Origin: Gemmatimonadota bacterium
GTDB taxonomy: Bacteria; Gemmatimonadota; Gemmatimonadetes; Gemmatimonadales; Gemmatimonadaceae
Direction: 5' to 3'
Length of the DNA stretch: 64,000 nucleotides
Assembly: GCA_021298835.1 (NCBI GenBank)
Contig: JAJTHG010000005.1
Coordinates: forward strand, 1 to 64,000
The position numbers were made by a program, and so were the translations under genes. Shown here piece by piece: positions 50,949 to 61,027 of this stretch (position 1 is the first letter of the stretch; every line of letters begins with the position of its first letter). Under the pieces are notes generated by a model that saw only the letters and a program-made list of their open reading frames with translations, made no database searches and was not told where the DNA came from.

Positions 50949-51881
50949 ATGACCGGCGACCATAGACGCGTGCCCGAGAACGCCCCCCGCGTCGTGACAC
51001 CCTTCTCCGTCCCGGTGGTCGCCGGCGACGGGCGGCATCCCTTCCCGCTCGTCCCGGACGCCGTGACGGCGCTCGTGCGGGCCGCGCTCGAGGAGGATGG
51101 CGCCCACGCCGACATCACGACCGTCGCGACGATCCCCGCCGACCGGACGGCCCGGGCCTCGCTGGTCGCCAGAGCGGCGGGCGTCGTCTGCGGCGTGCCG
51201 CTCGCGGTCGAGGCGTTTCGCCAGCTCGACGCGCACGCGACGATCCGGATCGACGCCCCGGACGGCACCGCCGTGCAGCCCGGCGACGTAGTGCTGCACC
51301 TGAGCGGCCGCGCCCGCGGGCTGCTGTCGGCCGAGCGGGTCGCCCTCAACTACCTCATGCACCTCTCCGGGATCGCGACCGCCACAGCCGCCCTCGTCGC
51401 GGCGGTGCGGGGGACGCGGGCCAAGGTGCTCGACACGCGCAAGACCACACCCGGCTGGCGGGCGCTCGAGAAGTACGCCGTGCGCTGCGGCGGCGGTACC
51501 AACCACCGCGCCGACCTGCGCGCCGCGGTGCTGATCAAGGACAACCACCTGACGATCGCCGGCGCCCAGCTCGGTGCCGCCGTGCAGAAGGCCCGCGCGC
51601 TGGCGCCGGCCGGCACGCGCGTGGAGGTCGAGTGCGACACCCCGGCGCAGGTCGAGGCCGCGCTCACCGCAGGTGCCGACATCGTGATGCTCGACAACAT
51701 GACGGTCGAACAGATGCGGGCGTGCGTCGCGCTCGTCGGCGGCCGCGCGATCGTCGAGGCCTCCGGCCGCGTGCGCCCCGAGACGATCCGGCCGATCGCC
51801 GAGACCGGCGTGGACTGGATCTCCAGCGGCGCCATCACGCATTCGGCCCCGGCGCTCGACCTCGCCCTCGACTTCGACTGA
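50949..51881 (+). CDS. nadC: nicotinate-nucleotide pyrophosphorylase (carboxylating)
   Basis: A 310-residue protein. ALEEDGAHADITTVATIP is the start of the conserved fold. VLDTRKTTPGWRALEKYAVRCGGG and NHRADLRAAVLIKDNH are the PRPP/quinolinate-binding motifs, and VEASGRVRPETIRPIAETGVD closes the barrel. It converts quinolinate to nicotinate mononucleotide. ATG 50949 gives an N-terminal 25-residue extension; GTG at 50970 is possible. nadB-nadA-nadC complete the route to NaMN here. Confidence 0.95.
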   Translation: MTGDHRRVPENAPRVVTPFSVPVVAGDGRHPFPLVPDAVTALVRAALEEDGAHADITTVATIPADRTARASLVARAAGVVCGVPLAVEAFRQLDAHATIRIDAPDGTAVQPGDVVLHLSGRARGLLSAERVALNYLMHLSGIATATAALVAAVRGTRAKVLDTRKTTPGWRALEKYAVRCGGGTNHRADLRAAVLIKDNHLTIAGAQLGAAVQKARALAPAGTRVEVECDTPAQVEAALTAGADIVMLDNMTVEQMRACVALVGGRAIVEASGRVRPETIRPIAETGVDWISSGAITHSAPALDLALDFD

Positions 51882-51918
51882 TCGGGGCGGGCATGCATCG
51901 GCGTCTCCTCCCGTAGCC

Positions 51919-53301
<1,383 letters not shown>

Positions 53302-53311
53302 CCCGCCGCCG

Positions 53312-54352
53312 ATGAACGACGGGATCACCCTCCCGGACGTGCTCGCCGGCGTCATGGTACTGGCGCTGCACGCGTACACGCTGCTCGCCGGGGCCGACTT
53401 CGGTGGCGGCCTGTGGGACCTCCTCGCCCGTGGCCCGCGCCAGCGGGCGCAGCGCGACCTCGTCGCCGACGCCATCGGACCCATCTGGGAAGCCAACCAC
53501 GTCTGGCTGATCCTCGTGGTGGTCATGCTGTTCACCTGCTTCCCGGCGGCCTTCGCCGCGTACGCGATCGCGCTCCACATCCCGCTCACCCTCATGCTGG
53601 TCGGCGTCGTGCTGCGGGGCTCGGCCTTCACGTTCCGCTCGTATGACTCGCGTCGCGACACGGTGCAGCGGCGCTGGGGACTCGTCTTCTCGATCGCCTC
53701 GCTCGTCACGCCGATCCTGCTCGGCGTGTCGCTCGGTGCCGCCCTGTCCGGCGCCGTCGGCGACAGCGTGACCGCCCCCACCGCCTTCGGTCGGTTCGTG
53801 CGGCCCTGGCTCGGGCCGTTCCCGTGGGCGCTCGGCGTGTTCGTGCTGGCGCTCTTCGCCTACCTCGCCGCGGTTTACCTGACCGTCGAAGCCGGGGAGC
53901 GCGAGCTGCGCGAGGACTTCCGCCGCCGCGCCCTCGCCGCGGCCGCGGCGGTCTTTGCGGTGGGCGGCGTCGTGCTGGCGCTCGCCCGACGCGACGCGCC
54001 GTTCCTCTGGAACGGCCTGCTGGGCTCGCCGCGTGCGATCCCCGTCCACCTCTCGGCGGCCGCCGCGGCGGTGCTCGCGGCCTGGGCGCTCTGGCATCGG
54101 CGCTACGCCCTCGCGCGCTACGCGGCCATCTTCGAGGCGAGCGCCATCGTCTGGGCGTGGGCGTGGGTGCAGTGGCCGTACTTCGTGCCACCCGACCGCA
54201 CGATCGACGACCTCGCCGCCCCCGAGGCGACGCTCCGCCTGGTCGCGATCGGCCTCGGCGCCGGCTTCGTCATCCTCGTGCCCTCGTTCTGGGTGCTCTT
54301 CCGCATCTTCAAGCGGCGCCCCCGCGCCTTCGCCGACGTCCCGCCTCCCTGA
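53312..54352 (+). CDS. cydB: cytochrome bd-type ubiquinol oxidase subunit II
   Basis: A 346-residue membrane protein with eight helices. YTLLAGADFGGGLWDLLARG (GADFGGG) and GPIWEANHVWLILVVVMLF are CydB signatures, as is IPLTLMLVGVVLRGSAFTFR. It completes the bd oxidase with CydA. Slightly shorter than E. coli CydB (379) and typical of the CIO group. No cydX or cydDC is present in the window. Confidence 0.92.
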   Translation: MNDGITLPDVLAGVMVLALHAYTLLAGADFGGGLWDLLARGPRQRAQRDLVADAIGPIWEANHVWLILVVVMLFTCFPAAFAAYAIALHIPLTLMLVGVVLRGSAFTFRSYDSRRDTVQRRWGLVFSIASLVTPILLGVSLGAALSGAVGDSVTAPTAFGRFVRPWLGPFPWALGVFVLALFAYLAAVYLTVEAGERELREDFRRRALAAAAAVFAVGGVVLALARRDAPFLWNGLLGSPRAIPVHLSAAAAAVLAAWALWHRRYALARYAAIFEASAIVWAWAWVQWPYFVPPDRTIDDLAAPEATLRLVAIGLGAGFVILVPSFWVLFRIFKRRPRAFADVPPP

Positions 54353-54357
54353 GCCCC

Positions 54358-54774
54358 ATGGCCGAGCTCGAGTGCTTCGTCGACTTCTCCCTCGCCTGCG
54401 CGAGATTCCTGCCGGCCCTGCCCGACGACCATCCGTGTCGCCGCGTCCACGGGCACACCTTCGACGTGCGGGTCGTCCTCCGCGGCGGCCTCGATCCGGC
54501 GCGGCACTGGGTGGTGGACTTCGCCGACGTCGAGCGCATATGGCGGCAGCGCGTGCACGAGGTGCTCGACCACCGGCTGCTCAACGACCTGCCCGGCCTG
54601 GAGCATCCGACGAGCGAGCGGCTCGTCCTCTGGCTGCGCGACGCGCTCCAGCCCGTACTGCCGGCCCTCGCGCGGCTCGAGGTGCGCGAGTCGGGCCGCT
54701 ACGGCGTCGCGCTCGACGTCGCGCTCGACGTCGCACTCGACGTCGCACTCGACGTCGCGCCGCCGGCGCGCTGA
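54358..54774 (+). CDS. queD: QueD / 6-pyruvoyl-tetrahydropterin synthase family protein
   Basis: A 138-residue protein. HPCRRVHGHTFDVRVVL has the catalytic Cys and the HGH zinc pair. VLDHRLLNDLPGLEHPTSERL matches the family LDHxxLND and PTSE motifs, and EVRESGRYG carries the conserved Glu. The first zinc His, normally in FSAAH, appears to be Cys (DFSLACARF). QueD makes 6-carboxytetrahydropterin for queuosine. The C-terminal VALD-repeat tail (see repeat at 54706) is atypical. Symbol tentative because of the ligand change. Confidence 0.75.
   Translation: MAELECFVDFSLACARFLPALPDDHPCRRVHGHTFDVRVVLRGGLDPARHWVVDFADVERIWRQRVHEVLDHRLLNDLPGLEHPTSERLVLWLRDALQPVLPALARLEVRESGRYGVALDVALDVALDVALDVAPPAR
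54706..54753 (+). repeat. 12-bp tandem repeat inside queD
   Basis: GTCGC(G/A)CTCGAC occurs four times head to tail (54706, 54718, 54730, 54742). The unit is 12 bp, so it stays in frame and encodes Val-Ala-Leu-Asp four times at the protein's C-terminus. Two copies have A instead of G at position 6. Confidence 0.9.
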
Positions 54775-54799
54775 CGCACGCGGACGGCGCGCCCGCCGA

Positions 54800-56335
54800 T
54801 CAGGTGGTGCGGCCGCCGTCGTCGCGCTCGGGCATCGCGGGCGGCAGGGCGAGCGTGAACGTCGCCCCGAAGCCCGGCTCGCTGACGGTCGTGAGGCTGC
54901 CGCCGAGCATCTGTGCCAGCTGTCGCGACAGCGGCAGGCCGAGTCCCGACCCGCGACCCTTGGCGATCCCGGCGACCTGCTCGAAGGGCTGGAAGATCCG
55001 CTCGAGGTCCTCGGCGGCGATCCCGGGGCCTTCATCCTTGACCGCCACCGTCACCCCGCCCTCAGCCGGCCGCTCGAGCCGCAACTCGATCCGGCCGCCG
55101 GGCGGGGTGAACTTGACCGCGTTGGCGAGGAGGTTCACGAGGACCTGCCGCACCCGCACCGGGTCGGTACGCACGAGGTACTCGCCGACACCCCGGAGCG
55201 AGACGGTCACCCCGCCGACCTCCGCCTCTGGCTCGAGGTGGGCCATGACGTCGACGACGAGCTCGCCGACGTCCACGGTGCTCGGTGCCAGCGTCAGGCG
55301 CCGCTCGTTCAAGCGGGATGTCGAGAGCAGGTCGTCGATGAGCCGGCCGGCATGCTCGGTGCCGCTGATGAGCTTGCGCAGGCCGGCCAACCACTGCTCG
55401 CGCGTCTCGGGAGGATTCTGGGCCAGCAGCCGGGCCCACATGCGCGCCCCGGTGACGGCGTTGCCGAGTTCGTGGCTCGCGGCCGCGAAGAAGCGGTCGC
55501 GCTCTCGGCGCAGCTCGGCGTTCTCGATCGCCACCGCCGCCTGCGCCGCGAGCGTGCGCACGATCGCGAGGTCCGCCTCCGTGAACTCGTCGGCGCCGAC
55601 CTTCTCGGTCACGTAAAGGTTGCCGAAGATGCGGCCGCGGCTCGACACCGGGGCGCCGATGAACGAGCGCATGTGCGGATGGTCGGCGGGAAACCCGACC
55701 GACAGCGGGTGCGCGCTGAGGTCGCGCAGGCGCATCGGCCGCGCATCGGAGATCAGCAGGCCGAGGATCCCGCGCCCGCGCGGCTTGTGCGGCATCCGCG
55801 CCTGCTGCTCCGGGCTCATCCCCGAGAAGATGAACTCCGCCAGCCCGTCACCCTCGGGGTTGAGGACGCCAAGCGCTGCGTACCGCGCGTCGAGCAGGTC
55901 GCGCGCGCTCGCGACGACCACCCGCAGCACGTGCTCGAGGTCGAGCGCCGAGGCAAGCGCCATCCCCGCCTCGACGAGACCCGCCCCCAGCCGGGCCGTG
56001 TCGTCGGCCTCGAGGTGGAGCGCCATCGGCGCGCGCTCCCGCAGCTCGACGACGATCCCCTGCTCGATCGGCGAGGCGATCACGTCGAGCGCCCCGGTCA
56101 GGACGAACGACTCGGGCGGGAAGAACACCGCACGATCGGGATGCCCGACCTCCGCCACGTGCCGGAGCAGCCGGTCCAGCACCAGCTCCCGCAGTGCCGG
56201 CACGCACGTGTACAGCGGATCGCCGATCCCGGTGCCGGGGGCGAGCAGCCGTTCCGCCGCCGGGTTCGCGTGGCGCAGCCGCCAGTCGCGATCCAGGACG
56301 ACAATGGGGTGGGGGAGCAGGTCGAGCGAAAACAT
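54800..56335 (-). CDS. PAS-GAF sensor histidine kinase
   Basis: A 511-residue soluble kinase. Residues 1-120 are PAS-like (PHPIVVLDRDWRLRHANPAAERLL). About 125-290 are GAF (ARDLLDARYAALGVLNPEGDG; SFIGAPVSSRGRIFGNLYVTEK). HisKA with H-box AASHELGNAVTG and an HATPase domain (N-box VLVNLLANAVKF; KDEGPGIA; GSGLGLPLS) follow. No membrane helix, so it senses a cytosolic signal. It is divergent from a NarX-like/NarL-like pair and has no receiver gene of its own adjacent. Confidence 0.9.
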   Translation of the reverse strand: MFSLDLLPHPIVVLDRDWRLRHANPAAERLLAPGTGIGDPLYTCVPALRELVLDRLLRHVAEVGHPDRAVFFPPESFVLTGALDVIASPIEQGIVVELRERAPMALHLEADDTARLGAGLVEAGMALASALDLEHVLRVVVASARDLLDARYAALGVLNPEGDGLAEFIFSGMSPEQQARMPHKPRGRGILGLLISDARPMRLRDLSAHPLSVGFPADHPHMRSFIGAPVSSRGRIFGNLYVTEKVGADEFTEADLAIVRTLAAQAAVAIENAELRRERDRFFAAASHELGNAVTGARMWARLLAQNPPETREQWLAGLRKLISGTEHAGRLIDDLLSTSRLNERRLTLAPSTVDVGELVVDVMAHLEPEAEVGGVTVSLRGVGEYLVRTDPVRVRQVLVNLLANAVKFTPPGGRIELRLERPAEGGVTVAVKDEGPGIAAEDLERIFQPFEQVAGIAKGRGSGLGLPLSRQLAQMLGGSLTTVSEPGFGATFTLALPPAMPERDDGGRTT

Positions 56336-56427
56336 GGGCCGGTGGTCGGAACGTATTCCCTACAGCATTGTCCGGTAATCCCCGATCTCCCTATTCCGCC
56401 GAACCTGACTGATTCCCGCCCGTGCCG

Positions 56428-56449
56428 GAGCCACCATGTACGGTGGCTC
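56428..56449. promoter_or_regulatory. perfect inverted repeat in the divergent two-component promoter region
   Basis: GAGCCACC-ATGTAC-GGTGGCTC is an 8+8-bp perfect repeat 42 bp before the start of the plus-strand kinase gene and 92 bp from the minus-strand kinase. The 156-bp gap is AT-richer than its surroundings. It could be an operator, for example for the NarL-type regulator, or a hairpin in the leader. Confidence 0.5.
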
Positions 56450-56491
56450 AGTGGCCGATGAGTCCGACCCGTTCGACGCCTGCCACCCGAC

Positions 56492-57178
56492 ATGCGCCTC
56501 GGTTCCGCCGCTCCCACCGCCCCCGACGACCTGCGCCGCTTCGTCGCGCACGTCATCAGCGCAGGCGACCTCGAGCGCGCGCGCGTGGCGCACGCATTGC
56601 ACGAGTCCACCGCCCAGAACCTCTCGGCGATCGTGATGCAGATCGGTGCCCTCCTGTCGCACGAGCCGGACGCCGAGCGGCAGCGTCGGCTCGGGCTGGT
56701 CCGCGACCTCGCCCGGGAGACGCTCGAGGAAGTTCGGCTGCTCTCGCACACCATGTATCCGCGCAGCCTCGACGACCTCGGCCTGCTCGAGGCCCTGCGG
56801 CAGATGTCGCGCGTCGTCTCGACGGACGACGTGGCCGTCCGGGTCGAGGGCTACGGCACCGATACGGCCGTCATCTCCCGGACGGTCCGGTCGGTGCTCT
56901 ACTGGGTCGGGCAGGAAGCGGTCACCAACGCCCTCCGGCACGGGCAGCCCACGGCCGTGGACGTCCGCCTGCGTGCGGAACCGGATCGCGTGACCCTCGA
57001 GGTGAGCGACGACGGGGGCGGTTTCGACCTCGCCGAGGCGGAGGGGCGTCGCCCCGGCATGGGGCTGTTCGCGATGCGCGAACGGGTGGCGCTCGTCGGT
57101 GGCGATCTTCAGATTGCCTCGCAGCCCGACGGCACCCGCGTCGTCGTGACAGTGCCGCTCGACACCCCACAGGAATGA
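56492..57178 (+). CDS. HisKA_3 (NarX/DegS-type) sensor kinase, no sensor domain
   Basis: A 228-residue kinase. RARVAHALHESTAQNLSAIVM is the HisKA_3 H-box (ALHE). VRSVLYWVGQEAVTNALRHG is the N-box, and VSDDGGGFDLAEAEGRRPGMGLFAMRERV the G-box of the HATPase domain. There is no recognisable input domain or TM helix: only about 20 residues precede the H-box helix. It overlaps the response regulator gene (ATGA), so the two are a cognate pair. The input probably comes from another protein. Confidence 0.88.
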   Translation: MRLGSAAPTAPDDLRRFVAHVISAGDLERARVAHALHESTAQNLSAIVMQIGALLSHEPDAERQRRLGLVRDLARETLEEVRLLSHTMYPRSLDDLGLLEALRQMSRVVSTDDVAVRVEGYGTDTAVISRTVRSVLYWVGQEAVTNALRHGQPTAVDVRLRAEPDRVTLEVSDDGGGFDLAEAEGRRPGMGLFAMRERVALVGGDLQIASQPDGTRVVVTVPLDTPQE

Positions 57179-57834
57179 CGTCCGACCTCATTCGCGTACT
57201 GCTCGTGGACGACCACGCCGTCGTCCGGTCCGGCCTGAAGGCCGTCCTCGGGGGCGCCCGGGACGTGGATGTCATCGGCGAGGCGGCGGACGGGCGCGAC
57301 ATCGTCGCTCTGGCGACGCGCCTGAATCCCGATGTGATCGTGATGGACCTCTCGATGGGCCAGGTGGACGGGCTCACCGCCATCAAGGAGCTGCGGGCCG
57401 CCCGTGCACCGGGCCGGATCCTCGTCCTCACGATGCACGGCGAGGAGGAGTACCTGATGCCCGCGCTCGAAGCCGGTGCCAACGGCTACCTCGTCAAGAG
57501 CGCTGCCGACCGGGAGCTCGTCGACGCCGTGCGCGCGGTCGCCCGGGGCGACACCTACGTGCAGCCGACCGCCGCGCGGGTGCTGGCGCGCGGGATCGCC
57601 CGCAAGGACGAGCACGCCGAACTGCGCGCCCGCTTCGACAAGCTCACCGACCGCGAGCAGGCGGTGCTCAAGATGGTCGCCGAGGGCTACACTGCCCCGG
57701 AGATCGGCGAGAAGCTCTTCATCAGCCCCAAGACCGTGGACACGTACAAGCAGCGAGTCAACGAGAAGTTGGGGCTCGCGCACCGCACGGACTACGTCAA
57801 GCTCGCGCTGAAGCTCGGCCTGCTTCAGGGCTGA
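57175..57834 (+). CDS. NarL/FixJ-type response regulator
   Basis: A 219-residue protein. The receiver domain has VLLVDDHAVVRSGL (acidic pair) and VIVMDLSMGQVDG (phospho-Asp), with LVKSA providing the conserved Lys. The C-terminus is a LuxR-type HTH: LTDREQAVLKMVAEGYTAPEIGEKL, then KTVDTYKQRVNEKLG. It is paired with the kinase gene by a 4-nt overlap. The inverted repeat at 56428 is a candidate binding site (inference). Confidence 0.93.
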   Translation: MTSDLIRVLLVDDHAVVRSGLKAVLGGARDVDVIGEAADGRDIVALATRLNPDVIVMDLSMGQVDGLTAIKELRAARAPGRILVLTMHGEEEYLMPALEAGANGYLVKSAADRELVDAVRAVARGDTYVQPTAARVLARGIARKDEHAELRARFDKLTDREQAVLKMVAEGYTAPEIGEKLFISPKTVDTYKQRVNEKLGLAHRTDYVKLALKLGLLQG

Positions 57835-57840
57835 ACGGCG

Positions 57841-57865
57841 GCGGGCACCGAGTCACGGTGCCCGC
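57841..57865. terminator. bidirectional hairpin terminator
   Basis: GCGGGCACCG-AGTCA-CGGTGCCCGC is a perfect 10-bp stem with a 5-base loop. It starts 7 bp after the response regulator stop, and its loop holds the stop codon of the convergent acyl-CoA dehydrogenase gene. There is no T-tract. Confidence 0.7.
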
Positions 57866-59691
57866 GTCGGCACCGACGCCCCCCCGAACGCGCGCTCGGC
57901 GTCCGTCCGCGCGTCCGGCACGCCCTCGTCCGGCAGCAGGGCATCGGCCACCCACCAGCCGCCGGCCTCGCGCAGCAGCCCGGCGACTCCCCGGCGCCGC
58001 TCGTCCACGTCCTCCTCGCGCGCGTCGAGCGCCAGCCGCGCCGTCCGGAAGCGCCGGCCCGACTCCACGCAGTAGAGGTCGCAGAGCTGCAGCTCGCGCG
58101 CGGCGTCGGCCTCGCCGTGCGCCTCCAGCAGCGCCTGCGTGCGGCTCAGCACCGCGGCCGTCGAGAAGAGCTGGATCCCCATCTCCGCCAGGCGCTCGAG
58201 AACGAATTGCCGCTCGAGGATCTGCGTGCGGTGCTTCATCACCGCCGCCTCGACCGCCACCTTCAGCTCGGTCACGTGCTTCTCGAAGTACTCCACGTGC
58301 GCGGCCAGCCGCGGGTGCAGCGACACGTCGAAGCGGTCGCTGGCGCCGAAGACCGCCTTGACCCGCTCGGCGGCGAACTCGGCCACCACGCCCCACGACT
58401 TGAGCGGCGTACGGAAGGCACCCCCGATGGCCGTCAGCCGCTCGGCCGGCCCCTCGATGCCGTTGAGGGCGATGAACAACCGCAGAATCTCGTTCGCCCC
58501 CTCGAAGATCCGGTTGATCCGCGCGTCGCGCAGCCAGCGCTCGTACGGGTGTGGCTTCACGTAGCCGCGCCCGCCGGCCAGCTGCACCAGTTCGTCGGCC
58601 GCCCGCCAGAGCAACTCGCTCGCGAAGACCTTCGCGGTCGCGGCTTCCATCGCGCAATCCTCGCCCGGCCGGTCCATCGCCGCCGCCAGCAGCCCCAGCA
58701 TCGCGTCGGCCGCGTAGATGTCGGCCGCCAGCGAGGCCGCCTTGCGCTGCGTGATCTCGAAGTCGGCGAGCGGACGGCCGAACTGCACCCGCTGCGCCGC
58801 GTACCGGGTGAACTCCCCCAGCAGCGCCTTCGCGCCGTTCGTGCAGCCGGCAGCCAGGGTCAGCCGCCCCGCATTGAGTACGTGCACCGCCACCGCGAAC
58901 CCCTTGCCCACGGGACCCAGCACGCGGTCGGCCGGCACGGCCACGCCGTGATAGGCGAGCTCGGCCTGCGACGACGCCCGGATCCCGAGTTTCCGGTACG
59001 TCCCCACGACCTCGAAGCCGGGGTCATCCGGGTGCACGAGGAAGGCCGTCGGCCGCATCACCCGCTCGCCCCGCCGCTCGACCGGCGTCTGGGCGAAGGT
59101 CGTGATGACGCCCGCCCGAGCGCCGAGCCCGATCCAGATCTTGCGGCCGTGGATCCGCCAGCCGCCCGCGCCGTCGGGCTCCGCGCGCGAGACGATGTGC
59201 TGCGCGTCCGAGCCCGTCTCGGGTTCGCTCAGTGCGTAGGCGGCGAGCATCGCACCGGTCGCGAGCTGCGGCAGGTACCGCGCTTTCTGCGCGTCGGAGC
59301 CGAAGAGCACGATCGACTTGGACCCGAGCCCGCAATGCACCCCGACCAGCACCGACAGCGAGGCGTCGATCTGCGCGAGCGCACCGAAGACCTTCGCGTA
59401 CCCCGTGTGCGACAGGCCGAGTCCGCCGTACTCGCGCGGGATGCCGAGCCCGAGCAGCCCGATCCGCCCGAAGGCCTCGATGACGGGTTCGGGGATCGCC
59501 TCCGCCTCGTCCATGGCCGCCGAGTCGATGACGTCGCCGACCAGCCCCCGGAGCTCCCGGATGACGCGCGTGACCGTGCGCGCCTCGCCGGCATCGCGCC
59601 GGTCCAGCGCCGGCGGGAAGGGAAGCAGGCGGGCGTCGTGGATGGCGCCGGCATACAGGCCGCGCAGGAAGCTGGGAACCGTGTCGGACAT
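57853..59691 (-). CDS. acyl-CoA dehydrogenase, long (VLCAD/ACAD9-like) form
   Basis: A 612-residue protein. GIPREYGGLGLSHTGYAKV, YALSEPETGSDAQ and RKIWIGLGARAGVITTFAQ bind the acyl-CoA and FAD; FGRPLADFEITQRKAASLA and INRIFEGANEILRLFIAL follow (catalytic Glu in RIFEG, as in VLCAD). About 170 residues extend past the usual 380-400-residue core as a helical domain (LKVAVEAAVMKHRTQILE), as in VLCAD-like enzymes. It oxidises long-chain acyl-CoA in beta-oxidation. Divergent from the gene at 59761. Confidence 0.92.
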   Translation of the reverse strand: MSDTVPSFLRGLYAGAIHDARLLPFPPALDRRDAGEARTVTRVIRELRGLVGDVIDSAAMDEAEAIPEPVIEAFGRIGLLGLGIPREYGGLGLSHTGYAKVFGALAQIDASLSVLVGVHCGLGSKSIVLFGSDAQKARYLPQLATGAMLAAYALSEPETGSDAQHIVSRAEPDGAGGWRIHGRKIWIGLGARAGVITTFAQTPVERRGERVMRPTAFLVHPDDPGFEVVGTYRKLGIRASSQAELAYHGVAVPADRVLGPVGKGFAVAVHVLNAGRLTLAAGCTNGAKALLGEFTRYAAQRVQFGRPLADFEITQRKAASLAADIYAADAMLGLLAAAMDRPGEDCAMEAATAKVFASELLWRAADELVQLAGGRGYVKPHPYERWLRDARINRIFEGANEILRLFIALNGIEGPAERLTAIGGAFRTPLKSWGVVAEFAAERVKAVFGASDRFDVSLHPRLAAHVEYFEKHVTELKVAVEAAVMKHRTQILERQFVLERLAEMGIQLFSTAAVLSRTQALLEAHGEADAARELQLCDLYCVESGRRFRTARLALDAREEDVDERRRGVAGLLREAGGWWVADALLPDEGVPDARTDAERAFGGASVPTRAP

Positions 59692-59760
59692 GGGAGCACC
59701 CCGGGAATCGGGCCGCGCACCGGTTGGCGCGCGTCGCCCGCGGAGTGAACTTACCTGTCC

Positions 59761-60987
59761 GTGAGCACTGCCCCCAAACCGAAGCGGACCCCGCGCGAGG
59801 TGCCGACCGTCTCCGCCGGGTGGCACGCCAATCCGCGGCGGATCCTGTGGCCGTTCCTCTTCACCCTCGTCGTCGTCGGCGGTACCTGGACGCCGCCGGG
59901 TGAGCTGCGCGACGCCGCGACCCGTGATCCCGCGACGGGTATGCGCCTCGTCTATGGCGATTCGTACATCTGGGGCGCGCCATGGTTCGACCTGCTCGAC
60001 GTGCTGGGGGTGCTCACCTGGCCCCAGCACTGGGCCGTCGTCGCCAGCGCCGCGGTGGCGCACCTGGCGTGGCGCGCGTGGCGCGTCGGGCGGCAGCGCG
60101 TGCGATGGAACCCGGGACGCGAGGCGCTGCTCGCGGCGGCGACCGCCGCGGGCGTCGCCCTCGTCTACGCCACTGGCGCCCTCGTGCCGCGACCGATGGC
60201 GAAGCTGGTTGTCTTCGATGCCGACGTGCTCGTCCTCGACGTCCGTGCCCGCTCCGGTCGCTCCGTCGGTGCCCGGCCCGGCTTCTCGGCGAGTTGGCGG
60301 CGCCGATGGTCGGCGAGGGCGGGCTTCCACGTCGCCTACGTCGACGACACGGCGGGCGCGCGCGACGCCATGGCCGGCAACCCGGCCCGTGCGGGGGACG
60401 GGCTCGTCGTCCTGCCGTCGCAGCGCGACGTCCGGGCCGGGCAGCCCGTGCTGCGGCTCGAGGGGGCACCCGGCGAGCCGTCGGTGGTCGTGCAGGCCAC
60501 CCCGGCCGACCTCGATGCCGTCGAGCGCGACACCTCGTCGCTCCACGCCCTCGAGATCACCGACGGCTCGGCGCGCGGCCTCGAGCAGGCGCTGGCGTCG
60601 CACGAGCGGCTCGTCGCGCTCGCCGCCGCACGCGACCTCGCGCTCGTCGCCGGCTCGAACCACCTCGGCTGGGGCAGCACCACCCCGGCCTGGACGCTCG
60701 TCCGCCTTCCGGGCTGGCGCACGATGACCCCTCAGGCGCTCGGCGAGGCCCTGCCGCGCGCCCTGCGCGGCGGGCACGCGGCGTCGCGCGTCGTCGAGCG
60801 CCGCACCCCGGAGCTGACGCGCGGGCCGGCGCTGGCGTTCACCGTGCCGCTGATGCTCTACGAGCTCAACGCCACCCTGTCACCGTCGCAGCGACTCAGC
60901 TGGATCTGCTGGATCTGGGGGCTCTTCCACCTTGGCCCGCTGACGGCTGCGTGGTTCCGCGGGCGGCGGCGGCTGCGGGCGACGTGA
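59761..60987 (+). CDS. membrane protein with a possible degenerate PHP-like domain
   Basis: A 408-residue protein from a GTG. Helices are predicted at about 28-42, 92-108, 120-140 and near the C-terminus (WICWIWGLFHLGPLTAAWF). The middle soluble domain has LHALEITDGSARGLEQALASH followed by DLALVAGSNHLGWGSTTPAWT. That resembles the later half of PHP metal-dependent phosphoesterases, where VAGSDHHG is usual, but the N-terminal HxH metal motif is not visible. Function unknown; the PHP link is tentative. Confidence 0.6.
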   Translation: MSTAPKPKRTPREVPTVSAGWHANPRRILWPFLFTLVVVGGTWTPPGELRDAATRDPATGMRLVYGDSYIWGAPWFDLLDVLGVLTWPQHWAVVASAAVAHLAWRAWRVGRQRVRWNPGREALLAAATAAGVALVYATGALVPRPMAKLVVFDADVLVLDVRARSGRSVGARPGFSASWRRRWSARAGFHVAYVDDTAGARDAMAGNPARAGDGLVVLPSQRDVRAGQPVLRLEGAPGEPSVVVQATPADLDAVERDTSSLHALEITDGSARGLEQALASHERLVALAAARDLALVAGSNHLGWGSTTPAWTLVRLPGWRTMTPQALGEALPRALRGGHAASRVVERRTPELTRGPALAFTVPLMLYELNATLSPSQRLSWICWIWGLFHLGPLTAAWFRGRRRLRAT

Positions 60988-61027
60988 GGACCGCGCACGA
61001 CCATCCCCGGTGCGAGCGGCGGTCGCC

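Noticed and set aside
60988-61027. Fluoride riboswitch before crcB
   Set aside because: The gap is only 40 bp, too short for the aptamer, and no pseudoknot-like sequence is visible.
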